A stretch of 64,000 bases of DNA from Winslowiella toletana (lineage in GTDB: Bacteria > Pseudomonadota > Gammaproteobacteria > Enterobacterales > Enterobacteriaceae), in NCBI RefSeq assembly GCF_017875465.1, contig NZ_JAGGMQ010000001.1, positions 4,340,001 through 4,404,000 of the forward strand, given 5' to 3'. The notes under the pieces are model-generated. The model was not told the DNA's origin. It made no database searches and was given only the letters and a program-made list of their open reading frames with translations. Positions within the stretch are counted from its first letter, which is position 1. Each line of letters begins with the position of its first letter. The position numbers and the translations under genes were made by a program. Below are positions 28,468 to 38,404 of the stretch, piece by piece.

Positions 28468-29454
28468 ATGACTACCGATCAGCCCATTAAAAAAATTTCG
28501 GTTGTCATTCCGGTATTCAACGAGCAGGAAAGTCTGCCGGAACTGATCCGTCGCACCACTGAGGTCTGCAACACCCTGCCCATGGACTATGAACTGCTGC
28601 TGGTGGATGACGGCAGTAGCGACGACTCCGCGGATATACTGGTGGCTGCCGCAGAGCAGCCGGGCAGCCATATTGTAGCGGTGTTGCTGAACCGTAATTA
28701 CGGTCAGCACTCGGCGATTATGGCCGGTTTCAGTCATATCAGCGGCGATCTGATTATTACCCTCGATGCCGATCTGCAGAATCCCCCGGAAGAGATCCCC
28801 CGGCTGGTGGCGGTGGCCGCCGGGGGCTACGACGTCGTTGGCACTGTGCGGCAAAACCGTCAGGATAGCTGGTTTCGCAGGCGCGCTTCGCGGCTGATAA
28901 ACCATCTTATTCAGCGCACCACCGGCAAGGCGATGGGTGACTATGGCTGCATGCTGCGGGCTTACCGTCGCCATATTGTTGATGCGATGTTGCACTGCCA
29001 TGAGCGCAGCACCTTTATTCCGATTCTGGCCAATACCTTTGCCCGCCGGGCAATAGAAATTCCGGTGTTGCATGCGGAACGGGAGTTTGGCGATTCAAAA
29101 TACAGCCTGATGCGTCTGATTAACCTGATGTATGACCTGATAACCTGCCTGACCACCACGCCGCTACGTATGCTCAGCATCTTAGGCAGTCTGATTGCGC
29201 TGGCCGGGTTTGCATTTTCGTTATTACTGATCTTTTTGCGCCTGTTTTTTGGTCCGCAATGGTCCGCAGATGGCGTGTTTATGCTGTTCGCTGTGCTGTT
29301 TATTTTTATCGGCGCACAGTTTGTCGGCCTCGGGCTACTGGGCGAATATATTGGTCGTATTTATAACGATGTACGTGCTCGTCCCCGTTACTTTATCCAG
29401 CGTGTTGTCAAACCTTCGGTTTCTGTCCCCCTGTCCTCAGAGGATATTCAATAA
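28468..29454 (+). CDS. arnC: Undecaprenyl-phosphate Ara4FN transferase ArnC
   Basis: A 328-residue GT2 glycosyltransferase (E. coli ArnC has 322) that transfers formylated Ara4N from UDP to undecaprenyl phosphate at the inner membrane. The start at 28468 is 1 base after the arnB stop; a longer frame into arnB is rejected. GT2 motifs [27 protein letters not shown] and [12 protein letters not shown] are followed by two C-terminal membrane helices (about 233-300). Confidence 0.96.
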   Translation: MTTDQPIKKISVVIPVFNEQESLPELIRRTTEVCNTLPMDYELLLVDDGSSDDSADILVAAAEQPGSHIVAVLLNRNYGQHSAIMAGFSHISGDLIITLDADLQNPPEEIPRLVAVAAGGYDVVGTVRQNRQDSWFRRRASRLINHLIQRTTGKAMGDYGCMLRAYRRHIVDAMLHCHERSTFIPILANTFARRAIEIPVLHAEREFGDSKYSLMRLINLMYDLITCLTTTPLRMLSILGSLIALAGFAFSLLLIFLRLFFGPQWSADGVFMLFAVLFIFIGAQFVGLGLLGEYIGRIYNDVRARPRYFIQRVVKPSVSVPLSSEDIQ

Positions 29455-31436
29455 TGAAAACGGTCGTTTTTGCCTACCACGATATGGGATGCATCGGTAT
29501 CAATGCGCTGGTTAAGGCTGACTACCAGATTGAAGCCATCTTCACCCATACCGTTTCCGTGAACGAAAACCCTTTTTTTGCCTCCGTGGCGCGCGTGGCG
29601 GCGGAGCTGGGGATCCCGGTGTTTGCGCCGGAGGACGCTAACCATCCGCTGTGGGTCGATCGCATTAAAACCATGGCGCCGGACGTTATTTTCTCGTTCT
29701 ATTACCGCAACCTGCTGTGTGACGACATTCTGAATAGCGCCAGCGTTGGCGCTTTTAATCTGCATGGTTCACTGCTGCCAAAATACCGCGGGCGTGCGCC
29801 GCTGAACTGGGTGCTGGTGAATGGCGAAACAGAAACTGGCGTGACGCTGCACCGGATGGTGAGCCGGGCCGATGCCGGTGCGATTGTTGCACAGGAACCT
29901 GTTGCCATTGCCGCGGATGACAATGCCCTGACCCTGCACCGCAAGCTGATCAGCGCAGCGGAGAGTCTGCTGATGAACGCGCTGCCAGCCATCAAACATC
30001 ATCGGGCCAGCGAACGGGCTCAGGACGATAGTCAGGCGACAACTGTCGGACGCCGTTGTGCGGAGGATGGGCGTATCGACTGGGCGCAGCCGGCGCAGCA
30101 GATTAATAATCTGGTGCGTGCGGTGACCGATCCATGGCCGGGGGCATTCGGTTATGTCGGTGCGGCGAAGTTTATTGTCTGGAAGAGCAAAGTGCATCAC
30201 GGCCAGCTTGCGCAAAAAGCAGGAACCGTATTGTCGGTCAGTCCGCTGCTGATTGCCTGCGGCGCTGGCGCGCTGGAAGTGATAACCGGACAGAGTGAAA
30301 ACGGCGTTTATATGCGGGGTTCCCAGCTGGCGCAAACCCTGGGGCTGGTGACCGGCGCGCTGCTCAGCAGTCAGCCGCTAGCGGCGATCCGGCGTCGTAC
30401 CCGTGTGCTGATCCTCGGGGTGAATGGCTTTATCGGCAACCACCTGACTGAACGCTTACTGCAGGATGATAATTTCGATATTTACGGCCTGGATATTGGT
30501 TCAGATGCCATCAGTCGTTTTATTGGTCATCCGCGCTTTCAGTTTGTCGAGGGGGATATCAGCATTCACTCCGAGTGGATCGAGTATCACATTAAGAAAT
30601 GCGACGTTATCCTGCCGCTGGTGGCCATCGCCACGCCGATCGAGTACACGCGCAATCCTCTGCGGGTATTTGAGCTGGATTTTGAAGAGAATCTGAAAAT
30701 TATTCGTGATTGCGTCAGGTATAAAAAACGCATCATTTTTCCGTCCACCTCTGAAGTTTATGGCATGTGTACCGACGCGAATTTCGACGAGGATCACTCC
30801 AACCTGGTGGTGGGGCCGATTAATAAACAGCGCTGGATTTATTCGGTTTCCAAGCAGCTGCTTGACCGGGTGATCTGGGCTTATGGCGACAAAGAGGGGC
30901 TGCGTTTTACCCTGTTCCGGCCGTTCAACTGGATGGGGCCACGGCTGGACAACCTCAATGCGGCGCGTATCGGTAGCTCGCGTGCGATCACCCAGCTAAT
31001 TCTTAATCTGGTGGAGGGGTCGCCGGTAAAATTAATCGACGGTGGCAGGCAGAAACGCTGTTTTACCGATATCAGTGATGGTGTCGAGGCGCTGTTCCGT
31101 ATTATTGAAAATAAAAACAGTAACTGCGACGGCCAGATTATCAATATTGGCAACCCGGAAAATGAGGCCAGCATCAAAGAGCTGGCGCTACAGCTGCTGG
31201 AAAGCTTTAACCGCCATCCGCTGCGCAGTCAGTTTCCTCCGTTTGCCGGCTTTCGTGAGGTGGAAAGCAGCAGTTATTACGGTAAAGGCTATCAGGATGT
31301 GGAGCACCGTAAGCCAGCCATTCGTAACGCGCGTCGTTTGCTGAACTGGGTGCCGGAGGTAAAGATGGATAAGACTATCGATGCCACACTGGATTTTTTC
31401 CTGCGGACGGTTGATGGCGTGGAACATAAACAATGA
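29454..31436 (+). CDS. arnA: Bifunctional UDP-glucuronate decarboxylase / UDP-Ara4N formyltransferase ArnA
   Basis: A 660-residue fusion, exactly the E. coli length. Residues ~1-304 are a 10-formyl-THF transferase ([18 protein letters not shown] with His104; the catalytic Asp in the following strand). Residues ~315-660 are an SDR-type dehydrogenase/decarboxylase ([14 protein letters not shown]; catalytic Tyr-Lys in [20 protein letters not shown]). It makes UDP-4-keto-pentose for ArnB and formylates the product. Start overlaps the arnC stop (TAATG). Confidence 0.97.
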   Translation: MKTVVFAYHDMGCIGINALVKADYQIEAIFTHTVSVNENPFFASVARVAAELGIPVFAPEDANHPLWVDRIKTMAPDVIFSFYYRNLLCDDILNSASVGAFNLHGSLLPKYRGRAPLNWVLVNGETETGVTLHRMVSRADAGAIVAQEPVAIAADDNALTLHRKLISAAESLLMNALPAIKHHRASERAQDDSQATTVGRRCAEDGRIDWAQPAQQINNLVRAVTDPWPGAFGYVGAAKFIVWKSKVHHGQLAQKAGTVLSVSPLLIACGAGALEVITGQSENGVYMRGSQLAQTLGLVTGALLSSQPLAAIRRRTRVLILGVNGFIGNHLTERLLQDDNFDIYGLDIGSDAISRFIGHPRFQFVEGDISIHSEWIEYHIKKCDVILPLVAIATPIEYTRNPLRVFELDFEENLKIIRDCVRYKKRIIFPSTSEVYGMCTDANFDEDHSNLVVGPINKQRWIYSVSKQLLDRVIWAYGDKEGLRFTLFRPFNWMGPRLDNLNAARIGSSRAITQLILNLVEGSPVKLIDGGRQKRCFTDISDGVEALFRIIENKNSNCDGQIINIGNPENEASIKELALQLLESFNRHPLRSQFPPFAGFREVESSSYYGKGYQDVEHRKPAIRNARRLLNWVPEVKMDKTIDATLDFFLRTVDGVEHKQ

Positions 31437-32326
31437 AAAAAGTCGGCCTTCGTATCGATGTCGATACCTGGCGCGGGACACGAGACGGCGTGCCGCGCCT
31501 GCTGGAAATGCTCAGCCTGCATTGCATTCAGGCAACTTTTTTCTTTAGTGTCGGGCCGGACAATATGGGGCGTCATCTCTGGCGCCTGATGAAGCCAGCA
31601 TTTCTGTGGAAAATGCTGCGTTCAGATGCCGCGTCGCTGTACGGCTGGGACATTCTGCTGGCTGGCACTGCGTGGCCGGGACGCGATATTGGTCAGGGGC
31701 TGGCGGAAATGATTAACGCTACCGCTGACCACCATGAAGTCGGGCTGCACGCCTGGGACCATTTCGCCTGGCAGACCTGGGCGGGCGTCTGGCCAGCGGA
31801 AAAGCTTGAAGAACAGATCCGTCGCGGCAGAGATGCGCTGGCGGCGATCATCGGACAACCGGTGACCTGCTCGGCGGTGGCGGGCTGGCGTGCCGACGGG
31901 CGTGTAGTGGAAGCGAAAGAAGCCGCTGGTTTCCATTACAACAGTGACTGCCGTGGCACCACGCCTTTTTTACCGATTCTGCGCAATGGCGCGCCAGGAA
32001 CCGTGCAGGTGCCGGTGACGCTACCCACCTGGGATGAAGTCGTCGGCACACGCGTCAGCAAATCGCAGTACAACAGCTTTATCCTTGAACAGATCAGACA
32101 GGATCGCGGCACGCCGGTTTACACCATTCATGCCGAAGTCGAAGGCATTGTAATGCATCAGCAGTTCAGTGAACTCCTCAGGCTGGCGGAACGGGAAGGT
32201 ATCCAGTTCTGCCCGCTGAGCGAGCTGCTGCCTGATGATCTGTCCGCATTGCCGACGGGAAAAATTGTCCGGGGCACGCTTCCCGGACGTGAAGGCTGGC
32301 TGGGATGCCAGCAATTATCTGAGTAA
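31433..32326 (+). CDS. arnD: 4-deoxy-4-formamido-L-arabinose-phosphoundecaprenol deformylase ArnD
   Basis: A 297-residue polysaccharide-deacetylase (NodB) fold protein; ATG overlaps the arnA stop (ATGA). The metal site is visible as RIDVDTWRG (first Asp pair) and [14 protein letters not shown] (the His-x3-His type pair). The late FxxH region is [10 protein letters not shown]. It removes the formyl group from the lipid-linked sugar before transfer by ArnT. Confidence 0.96.
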   Translation: MKKVGLRIDVDTWRGTRDGVPRLLEMLSLHCIQATFFFSVGPDNMGRHLWRLMKPAFLWKMLRSDAASLYGWDILLAGTAWPGRDIGQGLAEMINATADHHEVGLHAWDHFAWQTWAGVWPAEKLEEQIRRGRDALAAIIGQPVTCSAVAGWRADGRVVEAKEAAGFHYNSDCRGTTPFLPILRNGAPGTVQVPVTLPTWDEVVGTRVSKSQYNSFILEQIRQDRGTPVYTIHAEVEGIVMHQQFSELLRLAEREGIQFCPLSELLPDDLSALPTGKIVRGTLPGREGWLGCQQLSE

Positions 32327-32331
32327 CCGGT

Positions 32332-33993
32332 ATGAAATTGATGAAAAATGGCTTATTGCTGCTGGTGCTGTTTGCCCTGTATTACCTTATTCCACTGGAG
32401 TTTCGCCCTCTGTGGCAACCGGATGAAATCCGCTATGCGGAAATTAGTCGTGAGATGCTGGTCAGTGGCGACTGGGTGGTGCCGCACTTTTTTGATCTGC
32501 GCTATTTTGAAAAACCAGCTGCTGGCTACTGGATTAACAATCTTAGCCAGATGCTATTCGGTCATACCAATTTTGCCGTACGTTTCGGCTCGGTGTTTTC
32601 CATCACGCTGACGGCGCTGCTGGTTTACTGGCTGGCGTTGCGCATCTGGCGTGAACGCGATACTGCGCTGATGGCCAGCGTGATTTTCCTCACCACACTG
32701 CTGGTATATAGCGTCGGCAGCTATGCGGCGCTCGATCCGATGATCACTCTGTGGCTGGTTGCGGCGATGTGCAGTTACTGGCAGGCAGTAGAAGCGCCGA
32801 CAACCACAAGAAGAGCGCTTTGCTGGCTGCTGCTCGGGCTGGCCTGTGGTATGGGCTTTATGACCAAAGGCTTTCTGGCGCTGGCGGTGCCGGTGGTGGC
32901 GATTGTTCCCTGGGCGCTGCATCAGCGACGCCTGCGCGAACTGCTGATCTATGGTCCGCTGGCGCTACTCGGTGCAGTGGCCATCAGTGCCCCCTGGGCC
33001 ATTGCCATTGCCCGCGCCGAACCTGATTTCTGGCACTACTTTTTCTGGGTTGAGCATATTCAGCGCTTCGCCGAGTCCAACGCTCAGCACAAAGCGCCGT
33101 TCTGGTATTATCTGCCGGTATTAGCGCTGGGGTGTCTGCCGTGGCTGGCGCTGCTGCCGGGTGCATTGCGCACTGGCTGGCAGGCGCGTAAGGAGAATCG
33201 CGGTGGCCTGTATCTGTTGAGCTGGGTGCTGTTGCCGCTGCTGTTTTTCAGCATTGCCAAAGGTAAGTTGCCGACCTATATCCTGCCTTGTTTTGCCCCG
33301 CTGGCGATCCTGATGGCTAAACAGGCGATGCAGCTGGTCGCAGGCGATAGCCGGACGCTGAAAGTAAACGGCTGGATTAATCTGCTGTTCGGCCTGACCT
33401 GTAGCGCGGCGGTAATCGGTTTTCTGGCGCCCTGGGGAGTGGCTTCTCATCCGCTCTACAGCCATATCGAAGTACTGAAAGTACTACTGGCTGCAATGGC
33501 TTTCCTGCTATGGGCGCTGATAGGGTGGGTGACGCAGAAAGCCCCCGCGCGACGCTGGGCGTGGGCGGCGTTCTGCCCGCTGGTGCTGGTGCTGGTGGCA
33601 GGAAAAGCAATGCCTGACAGCGTAGTAAACGCCAAACAGCCGCAGCAGTTTTTGCATGGCATTAAAAATGAGATGGCATCAAGCCGCTACGTGCTGGCGA
33701 ACACGCCGGGTATTGCTTCCGGACTGGCGTGGGAATTGCAGCGCAGCGATATCACTCTTTTCGATCAGCAGGGCGAATTGCAATACGGTCTGAGTTATGC
33801 GGATGCCCGGGACAAATTTGTTGCCGGTGACGACTTTGCACAATGGTTAACACGTCATCGCCGCGAGGGCAAAGTCTCATTGGTGATGTTGCTGTCCCGC
33901 AACCAGCCGGATCCTGCCGCCGGATTGCCCGAAGCCGACTTTTGCTACCGGCAAGGGAGACTGGTGATGTTGCAGTATAATCAGCAGCCATGA
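32332..33993 (+). CDS. arnT: Lipid A L-Ara4N transferase ArnT
   Basis: A 553-residue GT83 integral membrane glycosyltransferase (E. coli ArnT 550) with about 12 N-terminal transmembrane helices and a periplasmic C-terminal domain. The catalytic first periplasmic loop is [20 protein letters not shown], containing the essential Asp. It moves L-Ara4N from undecaprenyl phosphate to lipid A at the periplasmic face. It lies 5 bases after arnD and overlaps arnE by four bases. Confidence 0.96.
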   Translation: MKLMKNGLLLLVLFALYYLIPLEFRPLWQPDEIRYAEISREMLVSGDWVVPHFFDLRYFEKPAAGYWINNLSQMLFGHTNFAVRFGSVFSITLTALLVYWLALRIWRERDTALMASVIFLTTLLVYSVGSYAALDPMITLWLVAAMCSYWQAVEAPTTTRRALCWLLLGLACGMGFMTKGFLALAVPVVAIVPWALHQRRLRELLIYGPLALLGAVAISAPWAIAIARAEPDFWHYFFWVEHIQRFAESNAQHKAPFWYYLPVLALGCLPWLALLPGALRTGWQARKENRGGLYLLSWVLLPLLFFSIAKGKLPTYILPCFAPLAILMAKQAMQLVAGDSRTLKVNGWINLLFGLTCSAAVIGFLAPWGVASHPLYSHIEVLKVLLAAMAFLLWALIGWVTQKAPARRWAWAAFCPLVLVLVAGKAMPDSVVNAKQPQQFLHGIKNEMASSRYVLANTPGIASGLAWELQRSDITLFDQQGELQYGLSYADARDKFVAGDDFAQWLTRHRREGKVSLVMLLSRNQPDPAAGLPEADFCYRQGRLVMLQYNQQP

Positions 33994-34322
33994 ATATTCT
34001 GTTTATTGCCTTTGCCAGTCTGCTGAGCTGCGCTGGTCAGCTGTGCCAGAAACAGGCCGCGCATCGCGGAGTGCATAAAGGGCGCTGGCATTTGCTGTTC
34101 TGGCTGGGGCTAAGCGTGCTGCTGCTCGGCTGTGCGATGCTGGTCTGGCTGGTGGTGCTGCAAAAAGTGCCGGTGGGTGTGGCCTATCCGATGCTGAGCC
34201 TGAATTTTATCTTTATTGTGCTGGCCGCCCGCTGGCTGTGGCGTGAACCGGTCTCGGGTCGTCACTGGCTGGGTATCGGGTTGATTGTGGCTGGCGTGAT
34301 GGTAATGGGAGTCTGGGCCTGA
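33990..34322 (+). CDS. arnE: Undecaprenyl-phosphate-L-Ara4N flippase subunit ArnE
   Basis: A 110-residue small-multidrug-resistance-like membrane protein with four helices ([57 protein letters not shown]). It pairs with ArnF to move the lipid-linked sugar to the periplasmic side. The ATG overlaps the arnT stop and its stop overlaps the arnF start. Confidence 0.95.
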   Translation: MNILFIAFASLLSCAGQLCQKQAAHRGVHKGRWHLLFWLGLSVLLLGCAMLVWLVVLQKVPVGVAYPMLSLNFIFIVLAARWLWREPVSGRHWLGIGLIVAGVMVMGVWA

Positions 34323-34708
34323 TGGGGACTCTGCTGGCGCTGTGCAGCGTACTGCTGGTCAGTTGCGCGCAACTGCTGTTGCGCTGGTCGATGGTCAATC
34401 TGCCTGCAGCCAGCGATCTCGCAGCCTTCCTGCCGGTGCTACTGACCTTCTCTGCGCCCGTGCTGGGATTGCTCGCGGGTCTTGCCGCCTATGGACTGTC
34501 GATGCTGTGCTGGTTTCTGGCTTTACAGCGGATAGCGATCAGCAAGGCGTACCCGTTGCTTAGCCTGAGTTATGTGCTGGTATGGGCGGCGGCGCTGTGG
34601 TTCCCGGCGCTTAATGAGCACTTCAGCTGGGGCAAACTCGCCGGGGTGCTGCTGATAGTGAGTGGCCTGCTGCTGATTTGCTGGCCTGCCGCCGGCAAAA
34701 AACCGTAA
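34322..34708 (+). CDS. arnF: Undecaprenyl-phosphate-L-Ara4N flippase subunit ArnF
   Basis: A 128-residue four-helix EmrE-like protein, the same length as E. coli ArnF, with LALQRIAISKAYPLLSLSYV as the family block in the third helix. It is the last gene of the operon; its start overlaps the arnE stop by one base (TGATG). Confidence 0.95.
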   Translation: MGTLLALCSVLLVSCAQLLLRWSMVNLPAASDLAAFLPVLLTFSAPVLGLLAGLAAYGLSMLCWFLALQRIAISKAYPLLSLSYVLVWAAALWFPALNEHFSWGKLAGVLLIVSGLLLICWPAAGKKP

Positions 34709-34804
34709 CCCGCCCGCGTTATGATTGAAACAGAGGGGCGCGGGGCTGGATATCGCCGCTAGCAGGCAACCAGAACTTTTTACACAGCTACGTTTTTCCA
34801 GCAA

Positions 34805-34829
34805 AAAAGGCGACATTAAGTCGCCTTTT
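34805..34829. terminator. Bidirectional terminator after arnF
   Basis: AAAAGGCGAC-ATTAA-GTCGCCTTTT: a perfect 10-bp stem with T-run, 97 bases after arnF and 44 before fetA. Confidence 0.85.
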
Positions 34830-34872
34830 AGCGTTATGATTTTGCTGATAAATTTTTTACAGGTAACGTATT

Positions 34873-35541
34873 ATGTCGACCGTTTCTCCTCTGCTGGATG
34901 TGCAGGAAGCGAGCTTTGCCACCGAAGGGCGCCAGCTACTGGCGCCGGTTTCACTGACGCTGAATGCGGGTGATTTTGTTCTGCTGACCGGCCCCTCCGG
35001 CAGCGGAAAAAGCACCCTGCTGAAAATTATGGCTTCGCTGCTGACGCCTTCCGCTGGTGAAATCCGCTTTAAAGGCGCACCGATTGCTCAGCTGAAAGCG
35101 GAAAGTTATCGCCAGCAGGTCTCATATTGTTTCCAGACGCCAGCACTGTTTGGCGATACGGTGTATGACAACCTTGCTTTTCCGTGGCAAATTCGCCAGA
35201 AAAAAGTTGAGCGCGATGAGCTGAAAAGCTGGCTACAGCGGGTAAATCTGCCTGCGGAGATACTGGACAAGAAAGCGTCGCAGTTATCCGGTGGTGAAAA
35301 ACAGCGAGTAGCGCTGTTACGTAACCTGCAGTTTTTACCACAGATATTGCTGCTGGATGAGATTACCAGTGCGCTGGATGAAGAAAATAAGCAGCTGGTT
35401 AACCAGCTGATCGCCGGGCTGGTGAAGGAAGAGGGGATCGCCGTGGTGTGGATTAGTCATGACAGCGCCGAAATTAGCCAGGCGCAGCGGGTTTTGACGC
35501 TGACGGCTCCGGCTACCGGGAGTCATGATGAACCAGCATAA
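34873..35541 (+). CDS. fetA: Iron efflux ABC transporter ATPase FetA
   Basis: A 222-residue ABC ATPase (E. coli FetA/YbbL 225). Walker [10 protein letters not shown] (about 36-44), Q-loop CFQTPALFGDTVYDN, signature LSGGEKQRVALLRNL and Walker B ILLLDEITSALDEE are intact. With FetB it exports iron and protects against oxidative stress when iron is in excess. It overlaps fetB by 17 bases. Confidence 0.94.
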   Translation: MSTVSPLLDVQEASFATEGRQLLAPVSLTLNAGDFVLLTGPSGSGKSTLLKIMASLLTPSAGEIRFKGAPIAQLKAESYRQQVSYCFQTPALFGDTVYDNLAFPWQIRQKKVERDELKSWLQRVNLPAEILDKKASQLSGGEKQRVALLRNLQFLPQILLLDEITSALDEENKQLVNQLIAGLVKEEGIAVVWISHDSAEISQAQRVLTLTAPATGSHDEPA

Positions 35542-36295
35542 TATAACCAATGAATCGCTGGGGCTGGCGCTGATTCTGGTGGTTATCGCGCTGTTAATCA
35601 GCCAGAAAGAGAAGCTGGGTCTGGGCAAGGATATTATCTGGAGCGTATCGCGCGCCGTTGTCCAGCTGATAATCGTTGGCTATGTACTAAAGACCATTTT
35701 CAGTCTGGACAATAGCTGGCTGACGGTTCTGATGGTGCTGTTTATCTGCGTCAATGCATCGCTTAATGCCCGCAAGCGCAGTCGCAATATTGATAACGCC
35801 TTTATCATTTCATTTATCGCCATCACCATTGGCACCACTCTGACGCTGGCGATCCTGGTGCTGAGTGGTTCAATCGAATTTATGCCAATGCAGGTGATCC
35901 CGATTTCCGGCATGATCGCCGGTAATGCAATGGTTGCCGTCGGGTTATGCTACAGCAATCTTAACCAGCGCTTTGCCGATAACCGACAGAAAATCATGGA
36001 GATGCTGAGTCTCGGCGCGTCGGTTAAAATGGCATCCGCCACGCTAATCCGTGACAGTATTCGTGCCGCAATGATCCCAACCGTGGATGCAGCGAAAACC
36101 GTTGGGCTGGTCAGTCTGCCTGGCATGATGTCGGGGCTGATTTTTGCCGGTATTGATCCGGTAAAGGCGATTAAATATCAAATTATGGTGACATTTATGC
36201 TGCTGGGAACCGCCAGCCTGTCGACCATCATCGCCGGTTATCTGGCTTACCGTCGCTTCTATAATGCGCAGGCCCAGCTGAAAACATTAAGCTAG
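35525..36295 (+). CDS. fetB: Iron efflux ABC transporter permease FetB
   Basis: A 256-residue membrane protein with about seven helices, family UPF0014. The signature MIAGNAMVAVGLCYSNLNQR and the later ASATLIRDSIRAAMIPTVDA with GLVSLPGMMSGLIFAG define FetB/YbbM. Tandem ATGs at 35525 and 35528 are equally possible. The permease partner of FetA. Confidence 0.94.
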   Translation: MMNQHNITNESLGLALILVVIALLISQKEKLGLGKDIIWSVSRAVVQLIIVGYVLKTIFSLDNSWLTVLMVLFICVNASLNARKRSRNIDNAFIISFIAITIGTTLTLAILVLSGSIEFMPMQVIPISGMIAGNAMVAVGLCYSNLNQRFADNRQKIMEMLSLGASVKMASATLIRDSIRAAMIPTVDAAKTVGLVSLPGMMSGLIFAGIDPVKAIKYQIMVTFMLLGTASLSTIIAGYLAYRRFYNAQAQLKTLS

Positions 36296-36302
36296 TGCTC
36301 CC

Positions 36303-36328
36303 CCCCTCTGTTATGCAGAGGGGCTTTT
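36303..36328 (+). terminator. Terminator after fetAB
   Basis: CCCCTCTG-TTATG-CAGAGGGG followed by CTTTT: perfect 8-bp stem, 7 bases after the fetB stop. Confidence 0.9.
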
Positions 36329-36638
36329 CGCGCAACGAAATGGACAGAGATAATATAAACCAAAGTATTAAATTGAGACTTGTCTCTTAATTAAATACAT
36401 GGGTTTTGTTTTGCTGAAGTCACGTATAAATAGCGAGTTTTGTGTAATATTTTATTTACAGTAACCGGGCGGCGCTAATATAAACTGATATATCAATACG
36501 TTGTGATTGCTATGTAATAGTAAACTCTATTTTATACTAAAACTTGCAGATATTAACTTTGCTGCCAGAATTATTATTGCAAAACGCCCACTGAGAAATG
36601 ATTCTTAGTGAAAATAGCAAGCACGAAGAGGAAATGTT
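36329..36638 (+). promoter_or_regulatory. AT-rich leader and promoter region of the KGG-repeat gene
   Basis: About 310 bases without an ORF. A -10-like TATACT (36533-36538) in the context TTTTATACTAAA, as in stationary-phase promoters, lies about 100 bases before the gene. A short dyad GAGAC-TT-GTCTC is centred near 36381. Both are suggestions only. Confidence 0.4.
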
Positions 36639-36806
36639 ATGACTGAACATCGTGGTGGATCAGGTAACTTTAGCGAAGATCGTGAGAAAGCATCAGAAGC
36701 TGGCAAAAAAGGCGGTCAGCAAAATAGTGGTTCATTTAAAAATGATCGCGATAAAGCCTCCGAAGCAGGTAAAAAAGGCGGCCAGAGTGGCGGTAACAAC
36801 CGCTAG
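36639..36806 (+). CDS. KGG-repeat small stress protein (YciG/YmdF-like)
   Basis: A 55-residue hydrophilic Gly/Lys-rich protein too short for the usual length cut-offs. It consists of two near-identical repeats: GSGNFSEDREKASEAGKKGG and GSFKNDRDKASEAGKKGG, ending in GQSGGNNR. This is the KGG motif family of general-stress proteins (E. coli YciG, YmdF; related to fungal con-10), which are RpoS-dependent in E. coli and linked to motility or heat resistance. GAGG lies 8 bases upstream and a strong terminator follows. Confidence 0.9.
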   Translation: MTEHRGGSGNFSEDREKASEAGKKGGQQNSGSFKNDRDKASEAGKKGGQSGGNNR

Positions 36807-36840
36807 CTATTGAAAATACTCTTGTTTTTTTTACGGCAAT

Positions 36841-36884
36841 TTAACCCCGTTACGTCGCAAGCGTAACGGGGTTAAATATTTCTT
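36841..36884 (+). terminator. Terminator after the KGG-repeat gene
   Basis: TTAACCCCGTTACG (36841-36854), 7-base loop, CGTAACGGGGTTAA (36862-36875), then a T-rich tail: perfect 14-bp stem. Confidence 0.9.
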
Positions 36885-37095
36885 TTTTCCCAAAATTAAA
36901 ATTTGTGATCTGCACTTATTTATAATCTTAAAATCAGATGAAACGTTAATAAATACAATGAAGTTGTGCTGGTTTACTCCTGAGGTGATTGTATTTATTA
37001 TCGGATCATAGGGTAAGGCGGGTGTAAGTTTTCCTCTCTTAAGGTAGCCCGGTCGGCAATATTGCCTGACGTGTTTAACTTAACGAGGGAAAAAT

Positions 37096-37350
37096 ATGCG
37101 ATCGATAAAAATTATCCTGCCACTATTAATCTTAGGAAGTTATACCGTAAATTCTTTTGCCGCAAGACCAGTTACTTCTGATGAGGGACTGACAAAAATA
37201 GGGACTATTTCCGCATCGGGAGAGACCACGCTTTCTGATCTGGAAAATAAACTGGCGCTGAAGGCGGATGAGCGCGGCGCCAGTGCTTACCGCATTATCT
37301 CCGCAGGCGGTGAAAATATGCTTTATGGCGTTGCGGTTATTTATAAATAA
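37096..37350 (+). CDS. BhsA/McbA-like (YdgH domain, DUF1471) periplasmic stress protein
   Basis: An 84-residue secreted protein. Signal peptide of ~22 residues (ILPLLILGSYTVNSFA, cut before ARPVT) followed by one DUF1471 domain: GLTKIGTISASGETTLSDLE, LALKADERGASAYRI and a final GVAVIYK. BhsA/McbA relatives are induced by metals, acid, peroxide and biofilm conditions. GAGG lies 7 bases upstream. It is a single gene. Confidence 0.88.
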   Translation: MRSIKIILPLLILGSYTVNSFAARPVTSDEGLTKIGTISASGETTLSDLENKLALKADERGASAYRIISAGGENMLYGVAVIYK

Positions 37351-37360
37351 TCTGCAGCAA

Positions 37361-37388
37361 AGTCCAGGGAGGGGGTTTTCCCTGGACT
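37361..37388. terminator. Hairpin between the BhsA-like gene and ptrR
   Basis: AGTCCAGGG ... CCCTGGACT: perfect 9-bp stem with a 10-base loop between convergent genes. Confidence 0.6.
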
Positions 37389-37438
37389 GATAACGGGTGT
37401 GTATAAATCGGCATATAAACCGTTATCTTTACTGTCCG

Positions 37439-38302
37439 CTATCCCCCTGCGCCAGGCAACAGCCTGATTAATGCCTCCAGCTGTGGCGTTTTGGCCCCGC
37501 GTCGCCAGATTAGCCAGGTATTCAGCCAGCGCCAGTTCTCATCAGGAACGCATATCATCACCTGTTCATGTCCCGGCATACTCTCCAGCATGCTGCGCGG
37601 CAGCATCGCCATGCCCGCGCCAGCGATCACGCAGGCCAGCATGCCGTGATAAGACTCCATCTCGTAAATCTTACCTGGCGTGGCCTGATCGCCCAGAAAC
37701 CAGTTCTCAAAGTGGCGACGATAAGAGCAGTTCTCACGGAAGGCATAAATGTTATGACCGCTTACATCGCGCGCACGGCTGACCGGCGCAGAACCGGCGG
37801 GTGTAATAATTACCATCTCCTCCATAAAAACCGGCATCCCTTCAATTGCCGGATGCATCACCGGTCCGTCAATAAAGGCCGCGGACAGATCACCTGCAAG
37901 TACCGCATCCAGCATGGTTCCGGACGGGCCGGTGCTCAAATCCAGTTGTATCATCGGATAACGCTGGTGGTACTGGCCGAGAATAGCGGGGATCCGTACT
38001 GCTGCGGTGCTCTCCAGTGAACCCAGGGTAAAGATCCCCTGTGGCTGCTGTCCGGTCACCGTCTGGCGGGCTTCGGCAACCAGCGCGAGAATCTGGCTAC
38101 TGTACTGCAACAAGCTGTGGCCCGCGGGTGACAGCCGCAGCCGCTGGTTTTCGCGGATAAACAGTTCCACCCCCAGATCAGCCTCCAGCTGGCGGATGCG
38201 TGTGGTGACATTGGACGGTACGCGATGCACCCTGCGTGCCGCTTCCGAAACGCTGCCAGTTTCAGCCACTGCAGAAAACATCTCGAGCTGGGAAAGGTTC
38301 AT
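37439..38302 (-). CDS. ptrR: LysR-family regulator PtrR (YneJ)
   Basis: A 287-residue LysR regulator with an N-terminal winged HTH ([40 protein letters not shown]) and a periplasmic-binding-like effector domain. Blocks shared with E. coli PtrR/YneJ include [20 protein letters not shown], then [15 protein letters not shown] and [13 protein letters not shown] with [20 protein letters not shown]. In E. coli PtrR controls sad and putrescine-catabolic genes; the divergent sad gene here keeps that arrangement. Confidence 0.93.
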   Translation of the reverse strand: MNLSQLEMFSAVAETGSVSEAARRVHRVPSNVTTRIRQLEADLGVELFIRENQRLRLSPAGHSLLQYSSQILALVAEARQTVTGQQPQGIFTLGSLESTAAVRIPAILGQYHQRYPMIQLDLSTGPSGTMLDAVLAGDLSAAFIDGPVMHPAIEGMPVFMEEMVIITPAGSAPVSRARDVSGHNIYAFRENCSYRRHFENWFLGDQATPGKIYEMESYHGMLACVIAGAGMAMLPRSMLESMPGHEQVMICVPDENWRWLNTWLIWRRGAKTPQLEALIRLLPGAGG

Positions 38303-38404
38303 GCCGTTCTCATTTAGTGAAAGGTAGTAGCTTAATTATTCACTTTTTAAATGGCCCTCACAAGTTCAGAATCATCACAACGCTAATTAACCACGGACAT
38401 CACA

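Noticed and set aside
36368..36394. Dyad around GAGAC-TT-GTCTC considered as an operator
   Set aside because: Only five paired bases; no nearby regulator and low information content.
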